DNA of 59,006 nt. Origin: Alphaproteobacteria bacterium. Lineage in GTDB: Bacteria; Pseudomonadota; Alphaproteobacteria; Rhizobiales; OSC116. Location: the NCBI GenBank assembly GCA_002400495.2, contig NVQL02000018.1:1-59006 (forward strand). The letters run 5' to 3'. A program made the translations under genes and the position numbers. Shown in pieces: positions 36,503 through 45,010 of this stretch. Within the stretch, counting starts at the first letter, position 1. Each line of letters begins with the position of its first letter. Below the pieces are notes generated by a model. That model worked only from the letters and a program-made list of their open reading frames with translations. It ran no database searches and was not told where the DNA came from.

Positions 36503-38026
36503 ATGGCCACTCCCAAACTCACTTTGCAAAATATTTGCAAATCCTTTCCAGGCGTTAAAGCTCTAGATGGCGTAAGTTTGGAACTTTATGCAGGCCAAGT
36601 CACCGCCCTAATCGGCGAAAATGGCGCAGGAAAATCCACTCTGGTAAAAGTCCTAACAGGCATATATCAACCAGAACAAGGCCAAATTTCCATCGATGGC
36701 ACCTCCATCAAATTAGCAACCGCCCATGATGCATTCGGCCACGGCATCACCGCCATCCACCAAGAAACCGTCTTATTCGACGAGCTTTCAGTCGCCGAAA
36801 ACATTTACCTAGGCCACGCCCCCAAAACCAAATGGCGCACCATAAATTGGCGCGAAATGCGCAAAGCCGCCCGCATTATATTAGATGAAATGGGCGCCCA
36901 ACATATCGATCAAAACACCCAGCTTAAAGAGCTTGGCATCGCCAACAAACATCTAGTCGCCGTCGCCCGCGCCATGTCAATCGATGCCCAAATCGTCATC
37001 ATGGACGAACCAACCGCCGCACTCTCTCACAAAGAGATCGAAGACCTTTTCACCCTCATCAACCACCTAAAAAGCCAAGGCAAAGCCATCCTGTTCATTT
37101 CCCATAAATTCGATGAGATTTACCGCATTGCCGACCGCTTCACCGTCTATCGCGATGGCCAAATGGTCGGTTCAGGCTTGGTGTCCGAAACCAAACAAAC
37201 CGAGATTATCCAACTCATGGTCGGCCGCGCCGTAGATCAAATCTTCCCCCACAGAAAAACCCAACTCGGCGACACCATCCTAAAAGTCGAAAACCTAAAC
37301 CACCCCACAGAATTCGCCAACATTAATTTCGACCTCAAAAAAGGCGAAATCCTAGGCTTTTACGGCTTAGTTGGGGCAGGGCGCAGCGAGGTGATGCAAG
37401 CCCTATTCGGCATCACCAAAACCTCATCAGGCAAAATCACCCTAAACGGCAAAACCATAACCCCCAAATCCCCCGCCGATGCCATCAAAGCAGGCATTGT
37501 CTACGTCCCCGAAGAACGTGGCACCCAAGGCGTGGTCACCGATATGCCCATCTTCCAAAACGTATCCCTACCATCCTTACGCAAAACCTCCCGCGGCAAT
37601 TTCATCAAAATGGCCGAAGAATTCAAACTAGCCCGCGAATTCACCTCGCGCCTAGATCTGCGCGCCTCATCCCTAAGCCAACCCGCAGGCACATTATCAG
37701 GTGGCAACCAACAAAAAATAGTCATTGCCAAATGGCTAGCCACCAATCCCGATGTCATCATCCTAGACGAACCCACCAAAGGCATCGACATCGGCAGCAA
37801 AGCTGCTGTCCACGAATTCATGGCCGAATTAGTCGAACAAGGCTTATCAGTAATAATGGTCTCATCCGAACTCCCCGAAATCATGGGCATGAGCGACCGT
37901 ATAGTAGTAATGAATGAAGGCCACATCATCAAAATCATAAAAAACAATGCCGACCTAACCCCAGAAAAAATGCTGGTCATCGCCTCAGGCATGGATGAAA
38001 CAAATCAAGCAGGAGATGCCGCATGA
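36503..38026 (+). CDS. rhaT: Rhamnose ABC transporter ATP-binding protein
   Basis: The 507-residue protein is a duplicated CUT2-type ATPase. The N-terminal cassette has Walker A GENGAGKST (about residues 39-47), a degenerate signature (LGIANKHLVAVARAM) and Walker B VIMDEPTAAL. The C-terminal cassette has GLVGAGRSE in place of a perfect Walker A, signature LSGGNQQK and VIILDEPTKGID. This asymmetry is normal for monosaccharide importers of the RbsA/XylG/RhaT class. It powers rhamnose import. Its stop overlaps the rhaP start in ATGA (38023-38026). Confidence 0.93.
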   Translation: MATPKLTLQNICKSFPGVKALDGVSLELYAGQVTALIGENGAGKSTLVKVLTGIYQPEQGQISIDGTSIKLATAHDAFGHGITAIHQETVLFDELSVAENIYLGHAPKTKWRTINWREMRKAARIILDEMGAQHIDQNTQLKELGIANKHLVAVARAMSIDAQIVIMDEPTAALSHKEIEDLFTLINHLKSQGKAILFISHKFDEIYRIADRFTVYRDGQMVGSGLVSETKQTEIIQLMVGRAVDQIFPHRKTQLGDTILKVENLNHPTEFANINFDLKKGEILGFYGLVGAGRSEVMQALFGITKTSSGKITLNGKTITPKSPADAIKAGIVYVPEERGTQGVVTDMPIFQNVSLPSLRKTSRGNFIKMAEEFKLAREFTSRLDLRASSLSQPAGTLSGGNQQKIVIAKWLATNPDVIILDEPTKGIDIGSKAAVHEFMAELVEQGLSVIMVSSELPEIMGMSDRIVVMNEGHIIKIIKNNADLTPEKMLVIASGMDETNQAGDAA

Positions 38027-39006
38027 AAAACCTCCTAAAATCCCGCGAATTCTGGCTAGCCACAGGCATCATCATCATCATTTTCGGCGTCACCCTACGC
38101 GCCCCAGGCTTCGCCAGATTCGCCAACCTAGCCGATATTTTCAACAACACCTCAATGCTCATCATCTTAGCCCTAGGCCAAATGGTCGTCATCCTAACCC
38201 GCTCAATAGACCTGTCAATGGCCGCCAACCTCGCCCTCTCAGGCATGATCGTAGCCCTCATCAACGCAGCATACCCCCAATTCCCCATCCCACTACTCAT
38301 GCTCATCGCCTCCCTATGCGGCCTAGCCCTAGGCGCATTCAACGGCATCTTAGTCTGGAAGCTCAACATCCCCGCCATCGTCGTCACCCTAGGCACACTC
38401 ACAATTTTCCGCGGCACAATTTTCCTCATTGCAGGCGGCCAGTGGGTCAACGCGTCAGAACTAAGCGACAGCTTCATTCAAATGACCCGCCACAACCTAT
38501 TCGGCCTGCCACTCCTATCATGGTTCGCCATCCTCATCGCCATCGCCTTTTTCATGTTCATGACCCGCACCCCAACAGGCCGCAATCTATACGCCATCGG
38601 CGTCAACCCCACTGCCTCAGTCTATGCAGGCATTAACGTCGGCAAAGCCAAATTCATCTCCTTCTGCATTTCAGGCCTCATGTCAGGCTTCTGCGGTTTC
38701 CTCTGGGTTTCCCGCTATGTCATCGGCTCGGTAGAGGTCGCCAACGGCTACGAACTCACCATCATTGCCGCCTGCGTCATCGGCGGCATTTCCATAGCAG
38801 GCGGCGTCGGCACCGTAGTCGGCACAATTTTAGGCGCACTTTTCCTCGGCATCATCAACTCAGCACTTCCCGTCATAAACATTTCCCCTTTCTGGCAAAT
38901 GGCCATCTCAGGCAGCGCCATCATCCTAGCCGTCATCCTCAACGCCCGCGGCGCCCGCACCAAAGGCCGCCTCATCCTAAAGCAAAAAAATGAGGCCGAG
39001 ACATGA
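38023..39006 (+). CDS. rhaP: Rhamnose ABC transporter permease RhaP
   Basis: A 327-residue CUT2 permease with about eight to ten membrane segments. It has the family elements LGQMVVILTRSIDLSMAANLALSGM (near residues 48-72), NGILVWKLNIPAIVVTLGTLTIFRG, and NPTASVYAGINVGKAKFISFCISGLMSGFCGFLW. It pairs with RhaQ as the membrane channel. The four-base overlaps with rhaT and rhaQ point to tight translational coupling. Confidence 0.92.
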   Translation: MKNLLKSREFWLATGIIIIIFGVTLRAPGFARFANLADIFNNTSMLIILALGQMVVILTRSIDLSMAANLALSGMIVALINAAYPQFPIPLLMLIASLCGLALGAFNGILVWKLNIPAIVVTLGTLTIFRGTIFLIAGGQWVNASELSDSFIQMTRHNLFGLPLLSWFAILIAIAFFMFMTRTPTGRNLYAIGVNPTASVYAGINVGKAKFISFCISGLMSGFCGFLWVSRYVIGSVEVANGYELTIIAACVIGGISIAGGVGTVVGTILGALFLGIINSALPVINISPFWQMAISGSAIILAVILNARGARTKGRLILKQKNEAET

Positions 39007-40004
39007 GCGACAACACGCCCAAACGCACCCTACCAGACCGCCTAGACAGCCCCTTAAAAGCCGCCTTTTACTCATGGCCAAGCCTACTACTAGCCGTAGC
39101 CATCGCCATTTTCATCATCAACAGCTTCGCCTCCCCATATTTTCTATCCCCATGGGCATTATCCGATGCCACATTTAATTTCACCGAAAAAGCCGTCATC
39201 GCCCTAGCCATGGCCTTGCTAATCATCTCAGGCGAAATCGACATCTCGGTTGCAGGCATCATAGCCATCAGCTCCACCATGATGGGCGTCGCCCTACAAT
39301 TCGGCGCCGACACCCCAACTCTAGTCGCCGTCGGCATGCTAACAGGCCTAATTTGCGGCGCATTCAACGGCGCCCTAGTTACCAAACTAGGCCTTCCATC
39401 AATCGTCGTCACCATCGGCACCATGAGCCTATTTCGCGGCATCTCATTCATCATTCTGGGCGACCAAGCCTATAAAGGCTATCCAGAATCTTTCGCCTTT
39501 TTCGGCCAAGGCTACGTCTATTGGGTCATCTCCTTCGAATTCGTCCTCTTCCTAGGCCTTGCACTCGTCTACTACATCCTACTCCACAAAACCAACTTCG
39601 GCCGCTACATATACGCCATCGGCAACAACCCCATCGCCGCCCAATTCTCAGGCGTCCGCGTCGCCCGCGTTAAATTCGTCCTGTTCTGCCTAACAGGCAT
39701 CATGGCTGGCGTCGCCGCCGTCTTGCTCACCTCACGCCTAGGCTCAACCCGCCCCTCAATCGCCCGCGGCTGGGAGCTAGAAGTCATCACCATGGTAGTC
39801 CTAGGCGGCATCAACATCCTAGGCGGCTCAGGCACCATCCAAGGCACCGTCATCGCCGCCTTCATCATGGGCTTAGTCACCTTCGGCCTCGGCCTACTCA
39901 ACGTCCCCGGCATAGTAATGTCCATCATAATAGGCGCCTTACTAATCGGCGTAATCGCCCTACCAACATTACTCAACATGCTCCGCGACAGGCTAAAACA
40001 ATGA
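39003..40004 (+). CDS. rhaQ: Rhamnose ABC transporter permease RhaQ
   Basis: A 333-residue CUT2 permease paralogous to RhaP, with [61 protein letters not shown] and [28 protein letters not shown]. The N-terminal 35 residues are hydrophilic and basic, as in other RhaQ proteins. The ATG overlaps the rhaP stop, and its own stop overlaps the rhaU start (40001-40004). Confidence 0.92.
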   Translation: MSDNTPKRTLPDRLDSPLKAAFYSWPSLLLAVAIAIFIINSFASPYFLSPWALSDATFNFTEKAVIALAMALLIISGEIDISVAGIIAISSTMMGVALQFGADTPTLVAVGMLTGLICGAFNGALVTKLGLPSIVVTIGTMSLFRGISFIILGDQAYKGYPESFAFFGQGYVYWVISFEFVLFLGLALVYYILLHKTNFGRYIYAIGNNPIAAQFSGVRVARVKFVLFCLTGIMAGVAAVLLTSRLGSTRPSIARGWELEVITMVVLGGINILGGSGTIQGTVIAAFIMGLVTFGLGLLNVPGIVMSIIIGALLIGVIALPTLLNMLRDRLKQ

Positions 40005-40315
40005 CCGAAATCCACACCTTCAAAATGCAACTAAACGATGGCATGCGAGACGAATACAAACGCCGCCACGATCAAATCTGGCCAGAATTAAGTCAAATGC
40101 TCAAACAAGCAGGCGTCATAGAATATTCCATCCACCTAGACCCAGAAACCAACATCCTTTTCGCCCACATGAAACGCCACAAAAACCACACCCTAGATGC
40201 CCTACCACAAACAGATTTAATGAAAAAATGGTGGGCTCACATGAATGACATCATGCAAACCCACCCAAATAATGAACCAGTAAGCACACCATTAGACACA
40301 TTATTCAAAATGTAA
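40001..40315 (+). CDS. rhaU: L-rhamnose mutarotase
   Basis: The 104-residue protein matches RhaU/RhaM mutarotases: [51 protein letters not shown], then [31 protein letters not shown]. The catalytic His of RRHDQIWPE and the tandem Trp in KKWW are present. It interconverts the alpha and beta anomers of L-rhamnose so that import and isomerisation keep pace. It is the last gene of rhaSTPQU and stops one base before the convergent SDR gene. Its identity fixes the substrate of the transporter as rhamnose. Confidence 0.95.
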   Translation: MTEIHTFKMQLNDGMRDEYKRRHDQIWPELSQMLKQAGVIEYSIHLDPETNILFAHMKRHKNHTLDALPQTDLMKKWWAHMNDIMQTHPNNEPVSTPLDTLFKM

Positions 40316-40316
40316 C

Positions 40317-41072
40317 CTAAATCATCTGCCCGCCAGATACCTCAATCCGCTGCGCATTAATCCACCCCGCATCATCATCCAAAATCGCCGCAATCGCCCC
40401 GCCAATATCATCAGGCATCCCAGCCCGCCCCAAAGCCACAGAACTAGCAATATGCTGGTTCAAACCCGCATTATCACGCACCGCACCACCCCCAAAATCA
40501 GTCTCAATCGCCCCTGGCGCAATCACATTCACCGTAATGCCGCGCGCCCCAAGCTCCTTAGCCATATAAACAGAAAGAACTTCCACCGCCGCTTTCATCG
40601 TCGCATAAGCCGTAAATCCCGGATTGGTAAAACGCGTCAAGCCAGAAGAAAAATTCAAAATCCGTCCCCCATCAACCATAATCGGCAATAGCTTTTGGCT
40701 CAAAAAAAACGGCGCTTTCACATGTTCATTCACCATGCGGTCAAATTCTTCTTCCGATGTTTTCATATAATCATTATGAATCCCAGTCCCCGCATTATTA
40801 ATCAAAATATCAAAATCCTCACGCCCCCAAACATCTTTCAAAACGTTTTTCACACCCATAACAAATTGCTCAAAACCATTCACCTTCGTAATATCAAGCT
40901 GCAAAGCAACCGCTTTTTGCCCCATATCACGAATAGCCTCCACAACTTTTTCAGCCTCTTTTTTTTGACTGAGATAAGTCAAAATAATATCCCGCCCTTT
41001 TTGGGCAAGGTGCAATGCCGTGTTTTTACCCAACCCACGGCTACCACCAGTGATAAGTGTAATTTTTGTCAT
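40317..41072 (-). CDS. SDR family oxidoreductase
   Basis: The 251-residue classical short-chain dehydrogenase has the cofactor motif TGGSRGLG (residues 8-15), LINNAG near 91, the catalytic Ser in NFSSGLTR, and the Y-x-x-x-K motif as YATMK (about 162-166), followed by GARGITVNVIAPGAIETDF. The Arg after the Gly-rich motif suggests NADP preference. It is divergent from an AraC-family gene, a common pairing in which the AraC protein activates the SDR gene. The substrate is unknown and a link to rhamnose metabolism is not shown. Confidence 0.88.
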   Translation of the reverse strand: MTKITLITGGSRGLGKNTALHLAQKGRDIILTYLSQKKEAEKVVEAIRDMGQKAVALQLDITKVNGFEQFVMGVKNVLKDVWGREDFDILINNAGTGIHNDYMKTSEEEFDRMVNEHVKAPFFLSQKLLPIMVDGGRILNFSSGLTRFTNPGFTAYATMKAAVEVLSVYMAKELGARGITVNVIAPGAIETDFGGGAVRDNAGLNQHIASSVALGRAGMPDDIGGAIAAILDDDAGWINAQRIEVSGGQMI

Positions 41073-41238
41073 TTTATGTTCCCATTTCAGTTAATCCGCA
41101 TAATCTACGGCACAACCCCTAAACATAAAATATGCAGACCTCCAAAATAATTGCCTATTTCTCCAATCCATAATTTTTTCATAGCGGCCATAAACATTAT
41201 CAATTAGGCTCAGCATAAATAAAAGTAGGAATGCGATT

Positions 41239-42132
41239 ATGAACAACCAACAACCAGAATTAGTCCAAATAATCGTCAATCATGCAAGCAATGAAGGCCT
41301 AAACCAAACCATAATCCCCCAAGTTTCATTGCTAAAAATATCCGCACCAGAAATCCCCGTCCCAAGCATATACCAACCCTGCATATGCTTCATCGCCCAA
41401 GGCCAAAAACAGGTAACACTCGACAATCAAAATTACAATTATCGCCCCGCAGAATATCTAATAATTTCGGTAGATTTACCACTCATGAGCCAAGTCACCA
41501 AAGCCTCAAAAGACGCTCCCTATCTCATGCTAAAAATCGACATTGACCTACAACAGCTTGCAGAATTACTCATCCTCACAGGCCACCCCGCAGATCTGAC
41601 CAAAAAAACCCAACGCGGTATTTTCGTCGGAAAATCCGACCAATTCATGAATGATAGCGTATTACGCCTTGCCAACCTACTCAACACCCCCGAAGATATC
41701 CCCATCCTCGCCACCCAAACCATGCGAGAAATTTATTACCGATTGTTACAAAGCGATTACGGCGCAATCCTTGCCCAAACCGCCCTTAAAGGCAGTCACA
41801 TGCAACGCATATCAACCGCCATTCAAAAAATCAAAACCGAATTCCAAACCCACATCAGCATCGATAAATTGGCCGAACTTTCAGGCATGAGCATATCCTC
41901 ATTTCACGCCCATTTTAAATCAGTGACCAGCATGAGCCCGCTTCAATTCCAAAAGTCCATCCGCCTCATCGAAGCCCGCAACCTCATGGTCATCCACGAA
42001 ATGGACGCCACAAGCACCGCCTATAAAGTCGGCTACGAAAGCCCATCACAATTCAACCGAGAATATGCCCGCATGTTTGGCAAACCACCCATGCAAGACA
42101 TTCGCAATTTGCGTTTAAATCAAGGCGAATAA
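41239..42132 (+). CDS. AraC family regulator with AraC-type N-terminal domain
   Basis: The 297-residue protein has an N-terminal AraC_N-type cupin region (PSIYQPCICFIAQGQKQVTLDNQNYNYRPAEYLIIS, residues 37-72) and a C-terminal pair of helix-turn-helix motifs (ISIDKLAELSGMSISSFHAHFKSVTSMSPLQFQKSIRL; then STAYKVGYESPSQFNREYARMFGKPPM). This type often sits next to and controls an oxidoreductase gene, here the divergent SDR. The following LysR gene starts two bases after its stop, so the two are probably cotranscribed. Confidence 0.9.
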   Translation: MNNQQPELVQIIVNHASNEGLNQTIIPQVSLLKISAPEIPVPSIYQPCICFIAQGQKQVTLDNQNYNYRPAEYLIISVDLPLMSQVTKASKDAPYLMLKIDIDLQQLAELLILTGHPADLTKKTQRGIFVGKSDQFMNDSVLRLANLLNTPEDIPILATQTMREIYYRLLQSDYGAILAQTALKGSHMQRISTAIQKIKTEFQTHISIDKLAELSGMSISSFHAHFKSVTSMSPLQFQKSIRLIEARNLMVIHEMDATSTAYKVGYESPSQFNREYARMFGKPPMQDIRNLRLNQGE

Positions 42133-42133
42133 A

Positions 42134-43033
42134 ATGATAGAAAAACTAGAAATCAAACATTTACGCACCTTAAATGCCCTCTATAAATTCAACAATATGT
42201 CATTAGCAGCGGAATATCTAAATGTATCGCAACAAGCCATAAGCCTGCAACTTAGTAAAATGCGCGACATTCTGGCAGATGAGCTTTTCGTGCGGGCAGC
42301 CCACGGCATGACACCAACTCCCTACGCCAAACAACTCGAGTCACATATACAAAAAATCCTAATCTCACTTCAAGAAATCCCACTCTCAAATTCCACAAAA
42401 CCCAACCAAGTCGAGCGAACTTTGGTCATTTCCGCTACCGATTACACCCAAAAAGTCATCATAGGCGAACTGATCAAAGATCTAAGGTTATCTGCCCCCA
42501 AAGTAAAAATTTTAGTCATCGATATCGAAAGCACCAGCCTCACTCAAAAAATGCACCGAGGCGAGATTGATCTAGCCTTCACCACCAGCGCATTTGTACC
42601 CGTTGGTCTAGAAACAGAGCCACTATTTGTCGAAAAATACCAATTAGTATCTGCAAACAAAGCCCTAATCAGCAAAGACAAATTATCAATAGAACAACTT
42701 GTTAAACAAGATTTTATCATCATTAACCCGGGTGTTGCCAATCTCAAAGGCTCAGCCGATACATGGTTTGAAAAACAAGGGCTAAGCCGCAATGTGGCAG
42801 TCTCAGTCCCCTCATTTTTCATGGCACAACAATATCTAAAAACCTCAAACATGGTGGCGTTCATCCCCTCAAGGCTTTTACCAAGCGATGGCCTTTTCAA
42901 CATCCCCCTAACAAAATATCCACCAGGATATCAAGTCGTCGCGGCCTATCATCCGAGCGCCAAATCAGACCCATTCATCATTTGGTTACTCAATCAAATT
43001 CAATCACTTGTATCTGTTACAAGCAGCCCTTGA
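42134..43033 (+). CDS. LysR family regulator
   Basis: A 299-residue LysR protein: the HTH at about residues 18-45 (NNMSLAAEYLNVSQQAISLQLSKMRDIL, then ELFVRAAHGMTPTPYA) is followed by a substrate-binding domain with VISATDYTQKVIIGEL and RGEIDLAFTTSAFVP. It lies directly behind the AraC gene and 61 bases before ridA. The target is not evident; ridA or the SDR are the nearest candidates. Confidence 0.88.
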   Translation: MIEKLEIKHLRTLNALYKFNNMSLAAEYLNVSQQAISLQLSKMRDILADELFVRAAHGMTPTPYAKQLESHIQKILISLQEIPLSNSTKPNQVERTLVISATDYTQKVIIGELIKDLRLSAPKVKILVIDIESTSLTQKMHRGEIDLAFTTSAFVPVGLETEPLFVEKYQLVSANKALISKDKLSIEQLVKQDFIIINPGVANLKGSADTWFEKQGLSRNVAVSVPSFFMAQQYLKTSNMVAFIPSRLLPSDGLFNIPLTKYPPGYQVVAAYHPSAKSDPFIIWLLNQIQSLVSVTSSP

Positions 43034-43091
43034 TTGACTATAAGCTCCTATATTTATATTTTTCATCCATCGAAATTAAAATATAGAGGAT

Positions 43092-43496
43092 ATGATGACA
43101 ATCAAATTAATAAACCCAAAAAATCTATATGATGGCTCTGCCTTTGGCATGTCACACGCAACATTAGATACCGATTCAGGGATAATCTATATTTCTGGTC
43201 AAGTAGGCTGGGATAGCAATGCAGAAGTCGTTAATAATGACATAAAATCCCAAACCATAAGCGCCTTACAAAACCTAAAAACCGTGTTAGAAGCCGCCAA
43301 TTCATCCTTCGCCAATATTCTACATATAAAAATTTATGTAAGAGGCGAAGTCGCAGATCATATCCAAGAGGTCATGCCACTCATTGCCGAATTTTACCAA
43401 GGCCACCGTCCCGCCACAACAGGCATCGGCGTCGCGTCACTCGCGACACCAGAAACCCTAATCGAAATCGAAGCCACAGCCAAAATAAAACCATAA
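43092..43496 (+). CDS. RidA family protein
   Basis: A 134-residue RidA/YjgF-type protein with GIIYISGQVGWDSN, TISALQNLKTVLEAANSSFANILHIKIYV and the C-terminal RPATTGIGVASLATPETLIEIEATA, where the Arg contacts substrate carboxylates. RidA proteins hydrolyse reactive enamine/imine intermediates released by PLP enzymes; some diverged members do not. The first ATG (43092) and second (43095) are both possible, and the GAGGA site at 43086-43090 suits the second better. Tandem repeats follow immediately after the stop. Confidence 0.88.
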   Translation: MMTIKLINPKNLYDGSAFGMSHATLDTDSGIIYISGQVGWDSNAEVVNNDIKSQTISALQNLKTVLEAANSSFANILHIKIYVRGEVADHIQEVMPLIAEFYQGHRPATTGIGVASLATPETLIEIEATAKIKP

Positions 43497-43499
43497 CTC

Positions 43500-43597
43500 A
43501 TGAGCCAACTTGTTGGCGAACAGGCGAACTGGAGCCCGCCACTTACGTGGCGCGCCCGCGCAGGCTTTTGCGAAGCAAAAAATAGCCGCGAGCGAAA
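43500..43597. repeat. Hairpin-rich 98-bp repeat, copy 1
   Basis: This 98-base unit is identical to copy 2 except for one base (A against G in GGCGAACAGG). It contains three inverted repeats in series: GCCAAC-TT-GTTGGC (43504-43517), CGCCAC-TTAC-GTGGCG (43537-43552) and TTTTGC-GAA-GCAAAA (43566-43580). It is more GC-rich than the flanking genes. It resembles a REP/BIME-like non-coding element between convergent genes. Confidence 0.8.
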
Positions 43598-43603
43598 CGT
43601 TTT

Positions 43604-43701
43604 ATGAGCCAACTTGTTGGCGAGCAGGCGAACTGGAGCCCGCCACTTACGTGGCGCGCCCGCGCAGGCTTTTGCGAAGCAAAAAATAGCCGCGAGCGAA
43701 A
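43604..43701. repeat. Hairpin-rich 98-bp repeat, copy 2
   Basis: The second copy in direct tandem, 104 bases downstream of the first and separated from it by CGTTTT. It has the same three hairpins. It ends seven bases before the rhaI stop codon, so the pair fills nearly all of the ridA-rhaI convergent gap and could form the transcription end for both. Confidence 0.8.
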
Positions 43702-43707
43702 TAAACC

Positions 43708-45000
43708 TTATACGATGCCGCTAGAACCGACAGTAACCAATGGCCGTATTTTACCAACTTTAGCCCGATATCCAACGGCGCGATACGTCGCCACAGGGTC
43801 AATCGCCCCGCCATTACGCAACCTCGCCATCGCCAATATAGGCTCCACGTCAGTCCGAAACGCCTTTTTCAAACATTCAGAGGCCATCAAAGCATCATTG
43901 CCATCCTGACAATCGGCAAGCTTTTTGCGGTCAACAATCAACGCCTGCGCATAAGCCCGCTGCACTTCCATCGCGCTACTCATCAAGCTTTCAATCGGGT
44001 CAGTCACATTATGCGATTGATCAAGCATATGCATCGGGTCAAACCCCTCAACTTGCTTAAGCTCCGCATCAACCAACTCATTAAACACCAAAAACAACCG
44101 ATAAGGGTCAATAGATCCCGTGTCCAAATCATCATCACCATATTTACTATCGTTAAAATGAAAACCGCCCAATTTACCAAAGCGTATCAGCCTAGCCACA
44201 ATCATCTCAATATTCACCGTCGGCGCATGATGCCCCAAATCCACCAAAGCATAAGCTTTATCGCCCAATTCCTTAGCAATCAGATAATTCGTACCCCAAT
44301 CCTGAACAACGGTAGAATAAAAAGCAGGCTCATAAATCTTATGCTCACTAAATATCCGCCAATCATCCGGCAATTCCGCATAAATCTCATGCATCGCGTC
44401 CAAATAACGGTCAAATTGATCAATAAAATGCGTCTGACCGGGAAAGTTAGAGCCATCCCCAACCCAGACGGTAAGCGCCTTAGAACCAATCGCCTTACCG
44501 ATCTCAATACACTCAATATTATGCGCCACAGCCTGCGCGCGAGTCGCCGCATCACTATGCGCCAAACTGCCATATTTATAGCTTAATTCCTGCCCCACTT
44601 GGTCCTGAAAAGTATTACTATTCATCGCATCAAACCCAAGCCCCAACGCATTGCCTTTGTCGACAAGCTCCTTCGGGTCGTCAGTCTTATCCCAAGGAAT
44701 GTGCAAAGAAACAGTTGGTGTTGCGCGCGTAAGCTGTTGGATGACAGCACAATCTTCAAGTTTATCAAAAATATGTCGCGGCTCACCAATCCCAGGAAAA
44801 CGCGCAAACCGAGTGCCACCAGTCCCCACGCCCCATGATGGAACCGCCACACCATAACCCTCAATTTTCGCACAAATCGCATCAATATCAACATTCTGGC
44901 GCGATAATCGCTCACCCAAAGCCGCATAATCCATTTTCAAGTCAACTTCAGCATTGGCATTCTGTTCGGCCACAAAGCCAGCATCAATTATATCAGTCAT
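43708..45000 (-). CDS. rhaI: L-rhamnose isomerase (RhaI type)
   Basis: The 430-residue protein has the xylose-isomerase-like TIM barrel of Pseudomonas/rhizobial L-rhamnose isomerase. Motifs include VPSWGVGTGGTRFARFPG, the metal-ligand strand IFSEHKIYEPAFY, ALVDLGHHAP and GFHFNDSKYGDDDL, which together supply the Glu/Asp/His metal ligands. It converts L-rhamnose to L-rhamnulose in the cytoplasm. It is unrelated in length and motifs to E. coli RhaA. It lies 10 bases downstream of the aldolase-dehydrogenase gene in a two-gene operon. Confidence 0.93.
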   Translation of the reverse strand: MTDIIDAGFVAEQNANAEVDLKMDYAALGERLSRQNVDIDAICAKIEGYGVAVPSWGVGTGGTRFARFPGIGEPRHIFDKLEDCAVIQQLTRATPTVSLHIPWDKTDDPKELVDKGNALGLGFDAMNSNTFQDQVGQELSYKYGSLAHSDAATRAQAVAHNIECIEIGKAIGSKALTVWVGDGSNFPGQTHFIDQFDRYLDAMHEIYAELPDDWRIFSEHKIYEPAFYSTVVQDWGTNYLIAKELGDKAYALVDLGHHAPTVNIEMIVARLIRFGKLGGFHFNDSKYGDDDLDTGSIDPYRLFLVFNELVDAELKQVEGFDPMHMLDQSHNVTDPIESLMSSAMEVQRAYAQALIVDRKKLADCQDGNDALMASECLKKAFRTDVEPILAMARLRNGGAIDPVATYRAVGYRAKVGKIRPLVTVGSSGIV

Positions 45001-45010
45001 AAATCACCCC

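Noticed and set aside
37995..38636. 213-codon frame overlapping rhaP
   Set aside because: His/Arg/Pro-rich alternative frame of the rhaP gene with no homology signature.
43604..43909. 101-codon plus-strand frame starting in repeat copy 2
   Set aside because: The frame begins in the tandem repeat, as does its counterpart in copy 1, and then runs antisense to rhaI; there is no ribosome binding site. I treat the repeat as non-coding.
44011..44586. 191-codon plus-strand frame opposite rhaI
   Set aside because: It is antisense to a strongly supported enzyme gene, with basic, low-complexity composition typical of a shadow frame.
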